The notes beneath the pieces are model-generated. The model did no database searches. It was not told the DNA's origin and was given only the letters and a program-made list of their open reading frames with translations. A stretch of DNA of 64,000 bases from Lepeophtheirus salmonis (Eukaryota; Arthropoda; Copepoda; Siphonostomatoida; Caligidae). Made by a program: the position numbers and the translations under genes. The stretch spans positions 6,431,940-6,495,939 of the forward strand of contig NC_052131.2 of NCBI RefSeq assembly GCF_016086655.4, written 5' to 3'. Within the stretch, counting starts at the first letter, position 1; each line of letters begins with the position of its first letter. Positions 12,291 through 23,405 of the stretch are shown here, one piece after another.

Positions 12291-15099
12291 GAAAAGAGAA
12301 AAAAATGGTTGTTATGAATTGCCTTTTTTAAAATGAAAAGATCAGTATCAAATTGAATTTAAGCACACACTATATAATAAATAAAAGTTAGGATTTCATT
12401 TTGAATGTCTTACTTACTAATTTGATGCAATATCTTGTTCCCAATTTTGCTTTAAATGTCACGATACATGCTTTTTTATATAAATCTTTATACATACATA
12501 TAATATCAGGGGCCACACCCCAGAGGAAGGGCATGATGACCAATCTAGTTTTTGAGAATTTATAATGTTCTATAGCTATCTTTTGACCATATTTTGATTT
12601 CCCAAAAGAGAACATGTCCTAGCATAATTAGTGTTGATAAATATTTTGTTATTAGTCAAATTCAAGATTAAATTTGGATTCTTATTTTTTTTTTTTTAGA
12701 TTTTTGGCCATTCTTTATTTTTAAATTCACTTTCATTTTATGAGTGGATTAACGGTAGCACAAGTTCTCTTTTGCAAGAACAAGTCATCTTTTTACATTA
12801 TGCAAACTGAATTAACTGAATAAAAAAAGGACATTTCTTGAATTTATAAAAAAATCCTGCAGCTATAGACAGGATTTAAAAAGATGATATTTCTCGGGAA
12901 AATGAGAACAGTTGGTCACCTAACATCTAGAATCAAAATGTATGCATTTTTAATGACAGTTAATGCCCTTTCTCCCCTTTCAAAAACAGTCCCCTGAACC
13001 GGAAAAAAAATAGGATACTTTATTGTTTAATAAGGTCCAGAGTAGTATAATCCAAAAAATATCATTAATAACTATTAAAGAATAGGAATTCAGCAATGAG
13101 GATCAGTTAAGGTGGGTTGCCACTTGAATCATGCCGTTCATTTGTGTACCATAGAGATAAAAATATACAAATAATGACGTGAAGAAGGACTTTACACAGT
13201 CATAGTTGACGTAAACATTCAAAATGTTGTAATAATAAATAGATATACAGCATTCAAATGTTTTTATGTTCGATCCTCATTATATTTTGTATTTGATTAT
13301 ATTTTTCTTCATGGAACTCTTCTGTTTTTATAAAGGGATTGATGTGCAAAAAACTCTTTTTTTCCATCGTTTTGGTCACCTAATATTAGGCTTAAAAAAA
13401 TTACCTTGCTTTTGCTCAGAGTAAGCCTCAAAGTATTTTATCGCCATGGAAGTTACAAGTAATACGTTTTGTAAGGTTATAATCTTCGAATCTCGGCAAC
13501 ACACCTTATCAAAATAAATAGGTTTTTTGACTTAAAATGTGTCTTGTTTGCAGCGGCCAAAATACTATGGGAAATAAAGTTTTAGAAGCAAGAAAATTAC
13601 AAACGTGACACTTTATCTCTCTCAATCTAGTTGCACTTAAAACCAGAGAACCCTTTCATTTTGAAGGAGATGATTTTTGAAGATTATAATAAACAACGGT
13701 ATACAAAATACTTCTTCTAAAGGTACTAGTTATATTTTGGATGTGGCAACCCGTAAAAATCCATCAGATGTACACTATTTGTGTACATTTATTTGAAAAT
13801 TCAAGTTCTGACATGTCTTTCATAAAAAACAACTTTTACTTTTTTTTTTTTTAAATAATTTTAATACCGTAATTGTCGAAGGGTAACAATTTACACTAAT
13901 TGTCTGATGAGAAAATGAAATACTATATTACGTATTAATACAATTTGTTTGATCGAATTTCCCCTTGATTGGCTCCCATCGAAATAACCAGTAAATAAAC
14001 GCAAATAAATCTCTTTTCGACACACTTTATATATAGTCACATTAGTTATATCAGTTTTAGGACTGATCGCGTAATCCGTTTTTTTCCCCCGGCCCTTTCA
14101 GTCTTTCTTTTTATCAGTCCGATCTTTTTTACCGTTCAACAGTCTTAAGATTGATAGATTGGTCTTTCAGTCCTACGGTCCTAGCTACCTTTTTAGTTTC
14201 TTCACTCACAGATAGGATTGAAGAAAATAAGAACCAAGAAAATAATACACGATAAGTAGAATGTAGAATAATACGTTATTGTCACACATCTCCTACAGAT
14301 ATCTGGCCTCATTGAAAGAAGTAATGAATTATAATGAAACTTAAGTGACTCAGTTGACGTAGTTGTTAGTAACTACATAATTTCAGCCGTTGTAGTTTCT
14401 ACAAAAGACCAACAAGGACCAGTCCTGGAGCTGACTAATTTTATTGGGCCCGGACGTATAGGGCTACAGTCTTTTTAGTTGTTTTTTTAGACCAATCCAG
14501 CGCTATGCATGATAGATGTGGTAACACGCCTTAAGATTCTCATTTCAATAGAGAACTTATTTTATATTTATTCTTCATACATATGTGTATTTATATAGAA
14601 ATGAAATTATTATATGATGTGTTTAGAAACACACTTTTTTTATGTTTCTTATTTATTTACTTTGTGAAAGTTAAAGGAAATGTCAAATATAAAAAGATTT
14701 ATATAGCCATCCATCTTAAAATAATTTTTACTCAAATGAACTTGTATTATTATCATTATTGTAGCGAACGACTGCCTCCAGGTTCAAAAATGATTATCAA
14801 ATAAATATTTAGATAAATATATATCTTATTTTTTGTAAGTGAAAACATGCCATAAGGTCAATTTATAAGGATATTTTTAAGAGAAATAAATAAATTTCTC
14901 TTCTTCTTTAAAATGAAGTTGCGTGAATGATGAAGCCTATTCAAATGTTGCGTGTTTTTTAAATGATTTGGCAAAATATATTTAATGTATTTAATATATT
15001 ATTTTTCTCTCTCTCTCTCTTTGCTTCTTTAAGCTATTATGTATTCATTTTAAGGAAACCACATACTTCTCTCTAGATTATAATTTTTAATTTATTTTT
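12291..15099. other. AT-rich upstream region or intron
   Basis: No gene is supported. Repeated TCAGTCC/GGTCC phrases at about 14055-14480 look like repeat debris. A CT tract at 15007-15020 followed by TTCTTTAAG is an alternative acceptor-like site. If the gene at 15 kb has upstream exons, this is its last intron. Confidence 0.35.
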
Positions 15100-15118
15100 T
15101 ATTTTTTTGTATGATAGG
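15100..15118 (+). other. probable 3' splice site of first visible exon
   Basis: A T-rich tract leads to an AG at 15116-15117. The reading frame is open and looks coding immediately after it (F-I-L-G-K-P followed by five Glu), ahead of the first in-frame ATG at 15173. This suggests the exon begins at 15118 and that earlier exons exist upstream, possibly non-coding. Transcript data would settle it. Confidence 0.4.
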
Positions 15119-15172
15119 TTCATATTAGGAAAACCAGAGGAGGAGGAAGAAAATTTGAATTTTGAAAGAAGA

Positions 15173-18100
15173 ATGGATCATTCATCATCTGTTTCTTACG
15201 GAAGACACAATCTGCATTTAGATCATCACCCCCTTCCAGAAGAAGAGGATCATATCCACCATCATCGTAAATCCAAAAAGAAAAGCAACAACTCCTCATC
15301 ATCCAAACGCTCCTCAACTAACAGCAACAACACTCAGAATAAAGGAATCCTCAAAACCTTCAATTCCACAACAGAAGATTTCCTTCGCAAAAACGAAGAA
15401 CTTCTTCTTAAACATAAGCGGCAATTACTCCAATCCCGCTCTGCCGACAATACACTTGAAAGACGTCGCTCGGATGAAGAATTTGAGAGTCATGAACTAC
15501 ACAGAGAGAACGAGTCTTCTCCATCCCCTCATCATCATCGAAAATCCCGTAGTTCCAAGGAAGTGATATCTAATAGTTCTATTTATGCAACAGATCCTGG
15601 ATCACGTAGACACCACCGACATCATCGCTCATCTGGTGGAGGAGGAGAGAAGAAAAAGAAAAAGTCATCCAGTTCCAAAAATGGAGGAGAGCCTCTAGAT
15701 TCGCATGTTATTTACGATAGACCCAAAGTCCCTGCGCTCAAAATATCAAAAAAGTCATCCCGTAAATATTCATCCCCTGACGAGGGGGGTGGATGAAGAC
15801 CATGATCAGAGTAACGATATTGGATTTTATGAGAATTTAAAGTATCCAGGAGTCGAAGATAATGGCATTGTTGATCACATTTATAGCAATGACAATTGTC
15901 TGTATGATGTCCCTAGACCTGGGAATAAACGTATAATGGACGACCATCTCCCTTCTCCTCCTCCGAGTAATGAGGATGTACCCGAGTCTGGAGAGCCAGA
16001 GGAGGCTATATATATTAATAGTGAATATGAAAATAATCAGGATTTATATGATGTGCCGAAATTTCGAATGGAGGAGCCACTTACAACCATTCAAGAGGGT
16101 GAAGAAATAATTCCTGCTCCGTCTACTGAGGAATTATATGAAAATTATCCACCCGTGACACCGTCTGATGATATTTGTAGCAATAACAATAATGCTAATG
16201 GTAATCATAGCAATCACATGAACAACAGTGGCACAGTTCGCACGCGTCCAATTATCATGAATAGAATTGAAAATATTTATATGAATGAGAGCTATTCAGA
16301 TCGTGGCTCATCTGGCTATAGGAGTTCTCCCTCTATTCAGTCTAGTGAAGAATTATACATTAATGAGACTGCTATTCCGTCAGAAGACGACGAAGACGAA
16401 CCAGAGGATCGATCTGGGCATCAAATTGAACCAGTACTAGCAAGTGTCATCCCCAGTAGTCATTCCGATATCCCTGACTCTAGGGATATTGCCATTGAAA
16501 CTCATACACAAGATAAGAATAGAGGATCGGGAAAAGCTCCACTAAACTCTGAGGAACAGAGATTCCGTGAGCTCAAACGAGAAAAAGAAAGACACAAAGC
16601 TCTCCTCATTGAGGCAGAAATTCTCAAAAAACGAGAGGAAAACAATAATAATAACCAAAACAGCAATTACCGTGATTTCTCATCATCTCTTAAAAAGTCA
16701 GTGAGTCCAACAAAAGTCCCTAATACTCCTGAGACTTTAGTCTCTCCGTCGCCCCCACCCCCACCTCCTCTATTATTTCTGGAGCAGAGTGACCTTGATG
16801 ACAATAAAGATACACTGGGAAGAGGAGAAGAAGATAAACCAGTATCAGTGGATTTTGAAGAATTTGATATTGAGAAACCAACGCAGTCGAAGCGAATATA
16901 TCATGTGCCAGAGCCCAAAAATTTTACTCCAAAAGTAGAGAAAAATCGCTCAATTGAAGTGTATAATGAAACAGTTCGCCAGCGAGCTCAAAGGAAGAAA
17001 ATAGAATTACTAGTTAACAACAACTCTTTGTCAGAGCCGGAAGAGGACGAGGACATTGACGAGAAAAAAGAAGAGGGGACGAAGAAGAAAAAAGAAGTCG
17101 TTGATAAAAGCAAAAATATTAAGGATGATAGTAGTAAAATTAAAATACAGTCTAAAAGCTCTGAGTTTCCAGTAGAAGAAGAGGACAAGGATATGCCCAG
17201 TGTTCAAAAGCTACGTTCAAGATTTGAGATAAGTTCAAAGACGGGGAATAAGAAGATGGGTAGTTCACAGTCATATGACTTGGGTGATGTTCGAAGAGAG
17301 GAAGGGACCTCGAAGCCGGTGAATTCCGCTGCCAAAGTATTTAATGTCTCTGCATTTCAAAATAATGTTAAGAAGAAGGGAGGCTTTAGAGTAATGGCAA
17401 GCTTGACACGTCGATCTGCAGTTTCTATAAGTAGAGCACTTCAGGATGGGGAAGAAGTAACAGCGGAAGGGAAAAGAGGCTCTTCTGCTATTTTACCACC
17501 TGTATCTCTCAGAACTACTCAGAAAGGAAGACGACAGGATGATAACATGAGTCAACATAATTTAGAGCAACAACACGTTTTCTCCTCCACAAGAGAGAGC
17601 AGGAGGAACAGCAATCGACAAGTCTCCCTACTAAGCAGTAGTAAAATGTTTACTCGTCCACCTGTGTCAAATCTATGGGATCCCACATCCCTCATTTCCT
17701 CTATTTATGACGTAAATTTATCATCCTCTTCTTTCAAAGGAGGAGAAGAAACAAATGGTCGACACAACTACTTTGAAGGCTACATGGATCGTCTTCCCTC
17801 CGGGAAAAGGAAGGCAACGATATGGAACTCATGGAAAACACAATACTTTGTACTCACGCGTGGATCTCTGACAGCATACTTTGATGAATCTAAAAAGGAA
17901 GCTCAGGAAATATTTGAACTATTTTCTGGGAAAATTGAGCGAATGGATTCAAATATAATTGGAGTAACGGATAGGAGAGGACATTTCATTCTCCTTCGAA
18001 TAATTTCAAAATCCAACAATGAGAAAGAAGATGAAGAACTAACAAACAAATGGATAAATTTGTTGGATATTCATACTAAAAAGGATTATTCTAGTACTTT

Positions 18101-19253
18101 TATTACTCCTGGAACCTACGACCTCTCTCTCCTCACAAAAATTATCATTGTAGATTTTGGGGGTGCCTCTGTCCGCGCTGGAATAGCAAGTCGTATTCCT
18201 ACCCTCCCAAAAATATTCTTTCCAAGTGTAATGGCCGTCGCTAAAGATAATGAGAGAGAAAAGTATTTTGGTCTGGATGCTTTTGCTCCAGAAGTACGTG
18301 CACGGTGTGATTTATTTCATCCCATGTCCTTTGATCGTCGAACAATAGACCTTATTGCCTTTCAGGGCATGTTTGAAAAGATATTTAAAGACTTGGGTAT
18401 TGATGACCCAGCAGAATATGAGTTACAGCTCTCAGTCCCAAGATCTCTGGATGATAAAACAAAAATAGCAGTTAGTTCTGTTCTTTTTGAAGAGTTTGCA
18501 ATCCGTTCCTTAAACATGGCACATCAAGCCGTTTTCTCCATGTATGCATATCAGTCTAAGACGGGAATTGTCGTGGATATCGGTGAAAGAATGGACATAA
18601 TTCCAATAGTCGATGGATACAAAGTGGGCTCAGGGATGTCAAGATCTCCAGTGGGAGGAAGAGAACTACGGAACCGTACTGCTCAATATCTTCAAGTCAA
18701 AAACCACAATCTCTCTACTTCATCCCCAGTAGATGACTATGTACTCCGTGCCGCTCTCGAAAAATCTGCTTATGTAGCTCGAAACTTTGATCGAGAGTTA
18801 GAGATTTATGAGGACAATTATGATGAGCATAGTCAGGCCATACCCTACGGCGGAGGAGGGAAGGAGCTGATCTTGGGGTCAGAGAGATTTGAAGCCATTG
18901 AAGGTCTTTTTAAACCCGAGTTATGGGGTCTTGATCAAGCAGGAGTGCATGTACTTGTTCATAAAGCTGTACGAGAATGCCCTGTGGATGTTCGTAAGGA
19001 GGTAACTAAAAGCATTTACTGCTCTGGAGGACTCTCTTCAGTTCCAGGATTTGCTGAACGTCTAGAGTTGGAAATGGAGAGACTCACTCCAAATGTGAAA
19101 CCCAAAGTGCATGCCTCCCTTTATTCATATCATGCAGCGTATCTAGGGGCTGAGAGTCATGCTCTTTCTGAGGGATTTGACGATATGAAAATGAGTAGAG
19201 AGGTTTGGTATAGCTCAGAAGGGAATCATACTGCAAGGATGTGGACACTTTGA
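15173..19253 (+). CDS. PH domain / actin-like fusion scaffold (one frameshift)
   Basis: The product is about 1359 residues if one extra G in the G6 run at 15784-15789 is ignored; the remaining length is then exactly 1360 codons. The ATG at 15173 sits in a good context (AGAATGG). Order, in residues: His/Ser/Lys-rich low complexity (1-180); tyrosine motifs YDRP (181), YDVP (244), YDVP (292) and several YxN motifs (YSND, YINS, YENN, YMNE, YINE); a charged helix (about 460-490); a polyproline run (about 525); a PH domain (about 867-970, with the C-terminal-helix Trp in NKWINLL); and an actin-like fold (989-1359, 371 residues against 375 in actin). Actin landmarks are DFGGASVRAG (phosphate 1), GIVVDIGERMD (phosphate 2) and CSGGLSSVPGFAERL (adenosine). 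YDxP motifs are known Crk-SH2 ligands and YxN motifs are Grb2-type ligands. I infer a membrane-recruited cytoskeletal scaffold. I do not recognise a named orthologue. Confidence 0.85.
15784..15789 (+). other. G6 run at the frame break of the PH/actin-like gene
   Basis: Upstream coding in one frame ends PDEGGG then TGA. Downstream coding in the next frame is already open through this point and continues with acidic residues and tyrosine motifs. Removing one G reads D-E-G-V-D-E-D-H-D without interruption. The options are an assembly or sequencing indel, a real polymorphism or null allele, or less likely a programmed +1 shift. Confidence 0.7.
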
Positions 19254-21282
19254 TGGACAAGGCATGTGTTGTTATCCCTTTGGATTGGAACTTGCTTCTT
19301 GAAGAAAGTTTCGTCAAATCGAAAAATGAAAAGTCTTCCTAGAATTGTATAAAGTAATATATTATAAACTTATCATAATATCAATGTTTTTTCGATTTTT
19401 TTTTTCATAAAGGCAGAGACTCGTTGTACTTTATAAGAAGTAGAGATTGAAGTCTTCGTTCTTTATCGTGTGTTTGTTGTTAATACATATTTAAGTATGT
19501 TGTTGTCGATCTATTGCCATAGTCAGAATTGTGCAATATTTATTATGTATACAATAGATGATGATAGATCCTCAACAAAAAAAACCCTAATACCCTCCCC
19601 AATCATTCTCTCATTAATGATAAATATAAATTGTTTTTTTTTTTTTGTTTTTTTTGTATAAGTCAACAAAGGCAATATTCCAATTTGATCACGTGTTCAC
19701 GTGTGAAGCTTCTATAAAGAGATTGTATAATGATATTATTATATTACAGTAACAATATATTTTATGCTTGTGAATATACTTTTTGTACATAAATTATAGT
19801 ATTTGAATGTATGTAATATTGAAAATCATATAAATATTATACTTAATAAATCAAATATACCTAATAATTACCTACAAGACCAAGAAAGACGTCTTATGAG
19901 GGTCATTTATGTATAATTATTGTTATTATATAACATATCAATTAACGTACAAAGAGTTCAATAATGACATAAATTGTTTCCTTTCTAGCTTACAGCCCTC
20001 CAAGTTAATTATTTTATTATTTAGTTTTTATTTTATTTGTCAGTTGTGTGGGTAATGAATAAATGCCAAGAATCAATGGATTTCATTCAATACATAGACA
20101 CAAATAGAGCATTTTCACTCACGCTACTAACTACATCAAATTTATAACTCGCTTTTTTGTAATAAAAATAGATGCAGTGTATTTTCATTTTAGCTGTTTT
20201 CATTCATTTTCATTATTTGGATCTTGTATGATTAAAAAACAGTCTTACGAACTCAAAGAAAGTATTATATAAGATTTTGATTTTTATATTAATCCATAAC
20301 AATCAAGGCCCTTGGTTTAGAATTGGTGTCATTTCATATTCTGTCATTCATACTCCTGTTAGTAAAAATTAACAGCCCTTCTTTATATAATAATTAAGAG
20401 TTGGCAACAAGAAAAATATGGAAGGCATAGGCATTTTTACCATATGTTTTTCTTTAAATTTAGAACAATAAGGCATGTCATCTTGGAGGCTCATAGTTGA
20501 TATTTTTACAACATAAAATAGACAGAGTTACAATGAACTTCATCAAATGGATTAAAAAAAGACTTTGGCGCCTGAATTAAATACTAATTGATGCCAATTA
20601 TAAACAGTATTATTTGAATTCAATCACGGTAATATGTACTGAATATCAGTACCTAGGAAATGGTTAGATTTTTAGAGATAAAGGACGATATAAATCGGGC
20701 GAAATATCTTAATATTTCCATTGTAATTGTTAGTGTATAGTCTAAAATACGGAAATAAGATTGTATGACGATGTAATAACATATTTTAATACAATTGAGG
20801 GTTAGATTTATAATATTCTGGATATTCAAAAAATAAAATGAAAAAAAAACAAAATTTTATAACATCAAAATATTAAAAAGGACAGATATATTTACCACAC
20901 CGAAGATAAAAACGTACAGAAATGAACCGCGGTACAAACCCGTACCAAACAAGCCTTAATATATATCTACGGTCCATTCACTTTTTAAACTATTAATATG
21001 AAGAAATTTATTTGGCGGAAATGTAATTAAATATGGTCTACCTGTCAGCAATTTCCTTATTATTACGAAATAATTTATAGCCTCAGAGTTAGTGAGAGTG
21101 AGGGTCCTAATCGGCTCAACTACAACAGTAGCAATATCAATCAATTTTTCTTAGTCTTTATTACTAAAAGAAAGATTGAGGCACCCAATAATATATATTG
21201 CACATAAAGTATGCACCCAAATTGGCTCAGCAGTGAAAAAATTTAACACATTAGTGGAATAATTTCAATAGTTAGACAAAAT
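19254..21282. other. 3' region of PH/actin-like gene, then intergenic DNA
   Basis: AT-rich sequence has no further coding signal. A candidate AATAAA lies at 19845, with other A-rich sites before it. Near 20915-20955, GAACCGCGGTACAAACCCG and neighbouring GTAC-rich phrases look like repeat debris. Confidence 0.4.
19845..19850 (+). terminator. candidate polyadenylation signal AATAAA
   Basis: The signal is about 590 bases after the stop of the PH/actin-like gene. This is plausible but unproven, since AT-rich DNA gives such hexamers by chance. Confidence 0.3.
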
Positions 21283-21560
21283 GTGACAGGGTGGGCTGGA
21301 AAGGCTGCAACCCCCCTTCCCCCACCAAATGCAGGAATTTTTCCTTTCTGTTAAAAATTTGAAATTTTTTTTTTCCAAAAAATATACTTTTTCTACATTT
21401 TTTTTTCAAAAAATTTAATTTTCTGCCAATAGTTAATGATTTTTAAATTTTTTCTCCTAAAAATTTATCATTTGACGTTTAAGCAAAAAAATTATATTTG
21501 AATTTTTTGTCCATAAACTTTATTATTCTGTGAATAGCTATGCATTTTTCAAATATTAAA
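21283..21560 (-). repeat. repeat family A, copy (reverse orientation)
   Basis: The tag appears reversed as GGGTGGGCTGGAAAGGCTG (21290-21308). It is followed by a C-rich stretch and then the oligo-A/oligo-T interior with the TGAATAGCTATGCATTTTTC type of phrase. Confidence 0.5.
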
Positions 21561-21745
21561 TATATAGCGTTTAACCGGCAGTGCCCGGAGTAATTAGGCG
21601 TCAGTTAAGTTTTGCTATAGTTAGGTAGACGATAACTCCCCCAGAAATCCTCTTTTTTATTCTTCGTTTTTCATGAACACACTCCATAATTATATCAATT
21701 CATCTGACGTGTTCTTTCCTCAAGAATGAAAAATAATAATAAGGG
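21561..21745 (+). repeat. dispersed repeat family C, copy 1
   Basis: It starts with GCGTTTAACCGGCAGTGCCC and GGAGTAATTAGGCGTCA, then AACTCCCCCAGAAATCCTC and a TCTTCGTTTTTCATGA phrase, and ends CTCAAGAATGAAAAATAATA. The same order of landmarks occurs at 25671-25880 and 38092-38250. It is probably a SINE-like element or the tail of a retroelement. Confidence 0.55.
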
Positions 21746-22590
21746 TTTTTACATGAAAATATTATATACAAGTTCAGTCAATTTGATTCTGCGGTATTTG
21801 AACTTTAAATCCAACATTTATATCATCAATATAATCAATTTCAATTGGTGAGACTTGTTTGTTTTTAACCAGCTAATCCCTCTCTTTTTTCGCCAAAATT
21901 TGATAGGACACTCGTCTTCCTTTGTGTGTGAACAGCAATTTATCATCATGAATAAATAAAATACAACATAAAGTTACGCTATGGAGTTGAATTCCTTTCA
22001 TTTATTAATTCTTCTGATATACTTTATATTTATAATTCAAACCAGTCATAATATAACCATAGAAATCTTTAAATGTGACGAAGCTATTTCTATCTCTTAT
22101 CAAGCATAGAGCAATATTTTAACCCGTACAAAAGAGCCAAACTTCGATTTACTATATTTTTGCTTGTGCAGTAGGGATATCTTTTTATTTCTTGTTCTAA
22201 CCCCGGTAAATGTTCACCATGATTGATCATTATAACATTTACACTTTTATTTGTTGGTCTAGACGATTGGATTGCCTTTTGAAATTAAAATACGTACACA
22301 TTTGTAAAATGAATAAAAGAAAATTTGTGTTTAGAATAAAACATAAATAAACATTATAGTTTAAAATTAATTTTCTCTTTAGACATCTAAAATCTTACAG
22401 ATGCAACAATTATACAAAAACACCTCCACAGAAATCAGAAAACATAGTAACTAACATAAGCAATTATAAAATGATTGCTAAAAGGCCTCATAGTGAGACA
22501 CAATATTAAAACAAAAAAATCCCAACTTATCATCCTGCAATGTTCTTACTGTGTAAGTTGTACATATTGATGATGTTTCTTAAAGATTTG
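21746..22590. other. AT-rich intergenic DNA
   Basis: No gene is recognised. It may contain the continuation of the adjacent family C copy. Confidence 0.4.
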
Positions 22591-23405
22591 TCATATCATA
22601 TTGAAGATGATGGGTAATATTTTATAAAATCCGAAGCGTAATTCCAGGAAGCACCATGAAGCTGGGGAATCTTCAAATCTAACAGCAACATAAATTAAAA
22701 TAGCTCTCAAATCCATCCCCTCAATCATTTTATCCTCCGTAATACGTTGAGCTATGAAAGCTTTAGAGTTACAAAAAGTACTGATGGTTTTTTCTTCTAC
22801 CGACTGACGCGACTGGTGAGTAGGAATACCACACAAAAAAAGAGCCTTTACAAAATTTTGTTCAAAATCTCTTATGTAGTAATGTTTAAGTAAAATATAA
22901 TCCCAAACTACAGTCAACGCAGAGCAGTCAAAAAAAGGTGTGTATAACATTATTATACATTCAACCACAGTCTTTCCTCGGTAGTAAGAATTTTATGATG
23001 CTAGTAGATATCTGAAATTGAGATGTAAACTTTTCCCCATTATTAATACCCCCTCAAAGAGCCCATAATTATTTTATCCCACAAACTAGGAAGGTCAAAT
23101 GCTTTACTATATGCATGCTATATCTAGAAAATAAAAGAAAATTTGTGAACCTTTCATTCAGATAGACAATTTATGGTTTTACTTGATATGCTTTCTCACC
23201 CTTATTATATTTGAGATTGTCATAAAAGTTAAGATTTCGAAGTATCCTTTATAACGAAGTGAATCTTGAGTTCAGGAGTCAATAGACCCTCATATGCATT
23301 TATTTCTTCAGTAACCTCTTCATAAGCTATAAATAAAGTATCAGAGTCATTTTACAAATTTTTAGTATCTTCTTCATCAGCATTGTCTACTTTGTCTAAA
23401 ATCCT
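22591..23405 (-). pseudogene. unidentified coding relic, two blocks
   Basis: A 125-residue open frame (22968-22591) lies downstream on the same strand of a second coding-like block (about 23405-23225). The second block reads LDKVDNADEEDTKNL, a stop, then NDSDTLFIAYEEVTEEINAY and on to LKIHFVIKDTSKS. Amino-acid composition in both is balanced, unlike chance frames in this AT-rich DNA. I do not recognise the family. The acidic stretch and setting suggest a transposon-derived protein, but that is a guess. The in-frame stop and the non-coding gap between the blocks argue for decay, although an intron between them cannot be excluded. Confidence 0.35.

Noticed and set aside
16988..17188. 66-codon minus-strand frame rich in Ser and Leu
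   Set aside because: It is antisense to the Glu/Lys-rich part of the PH/actin-like gene.
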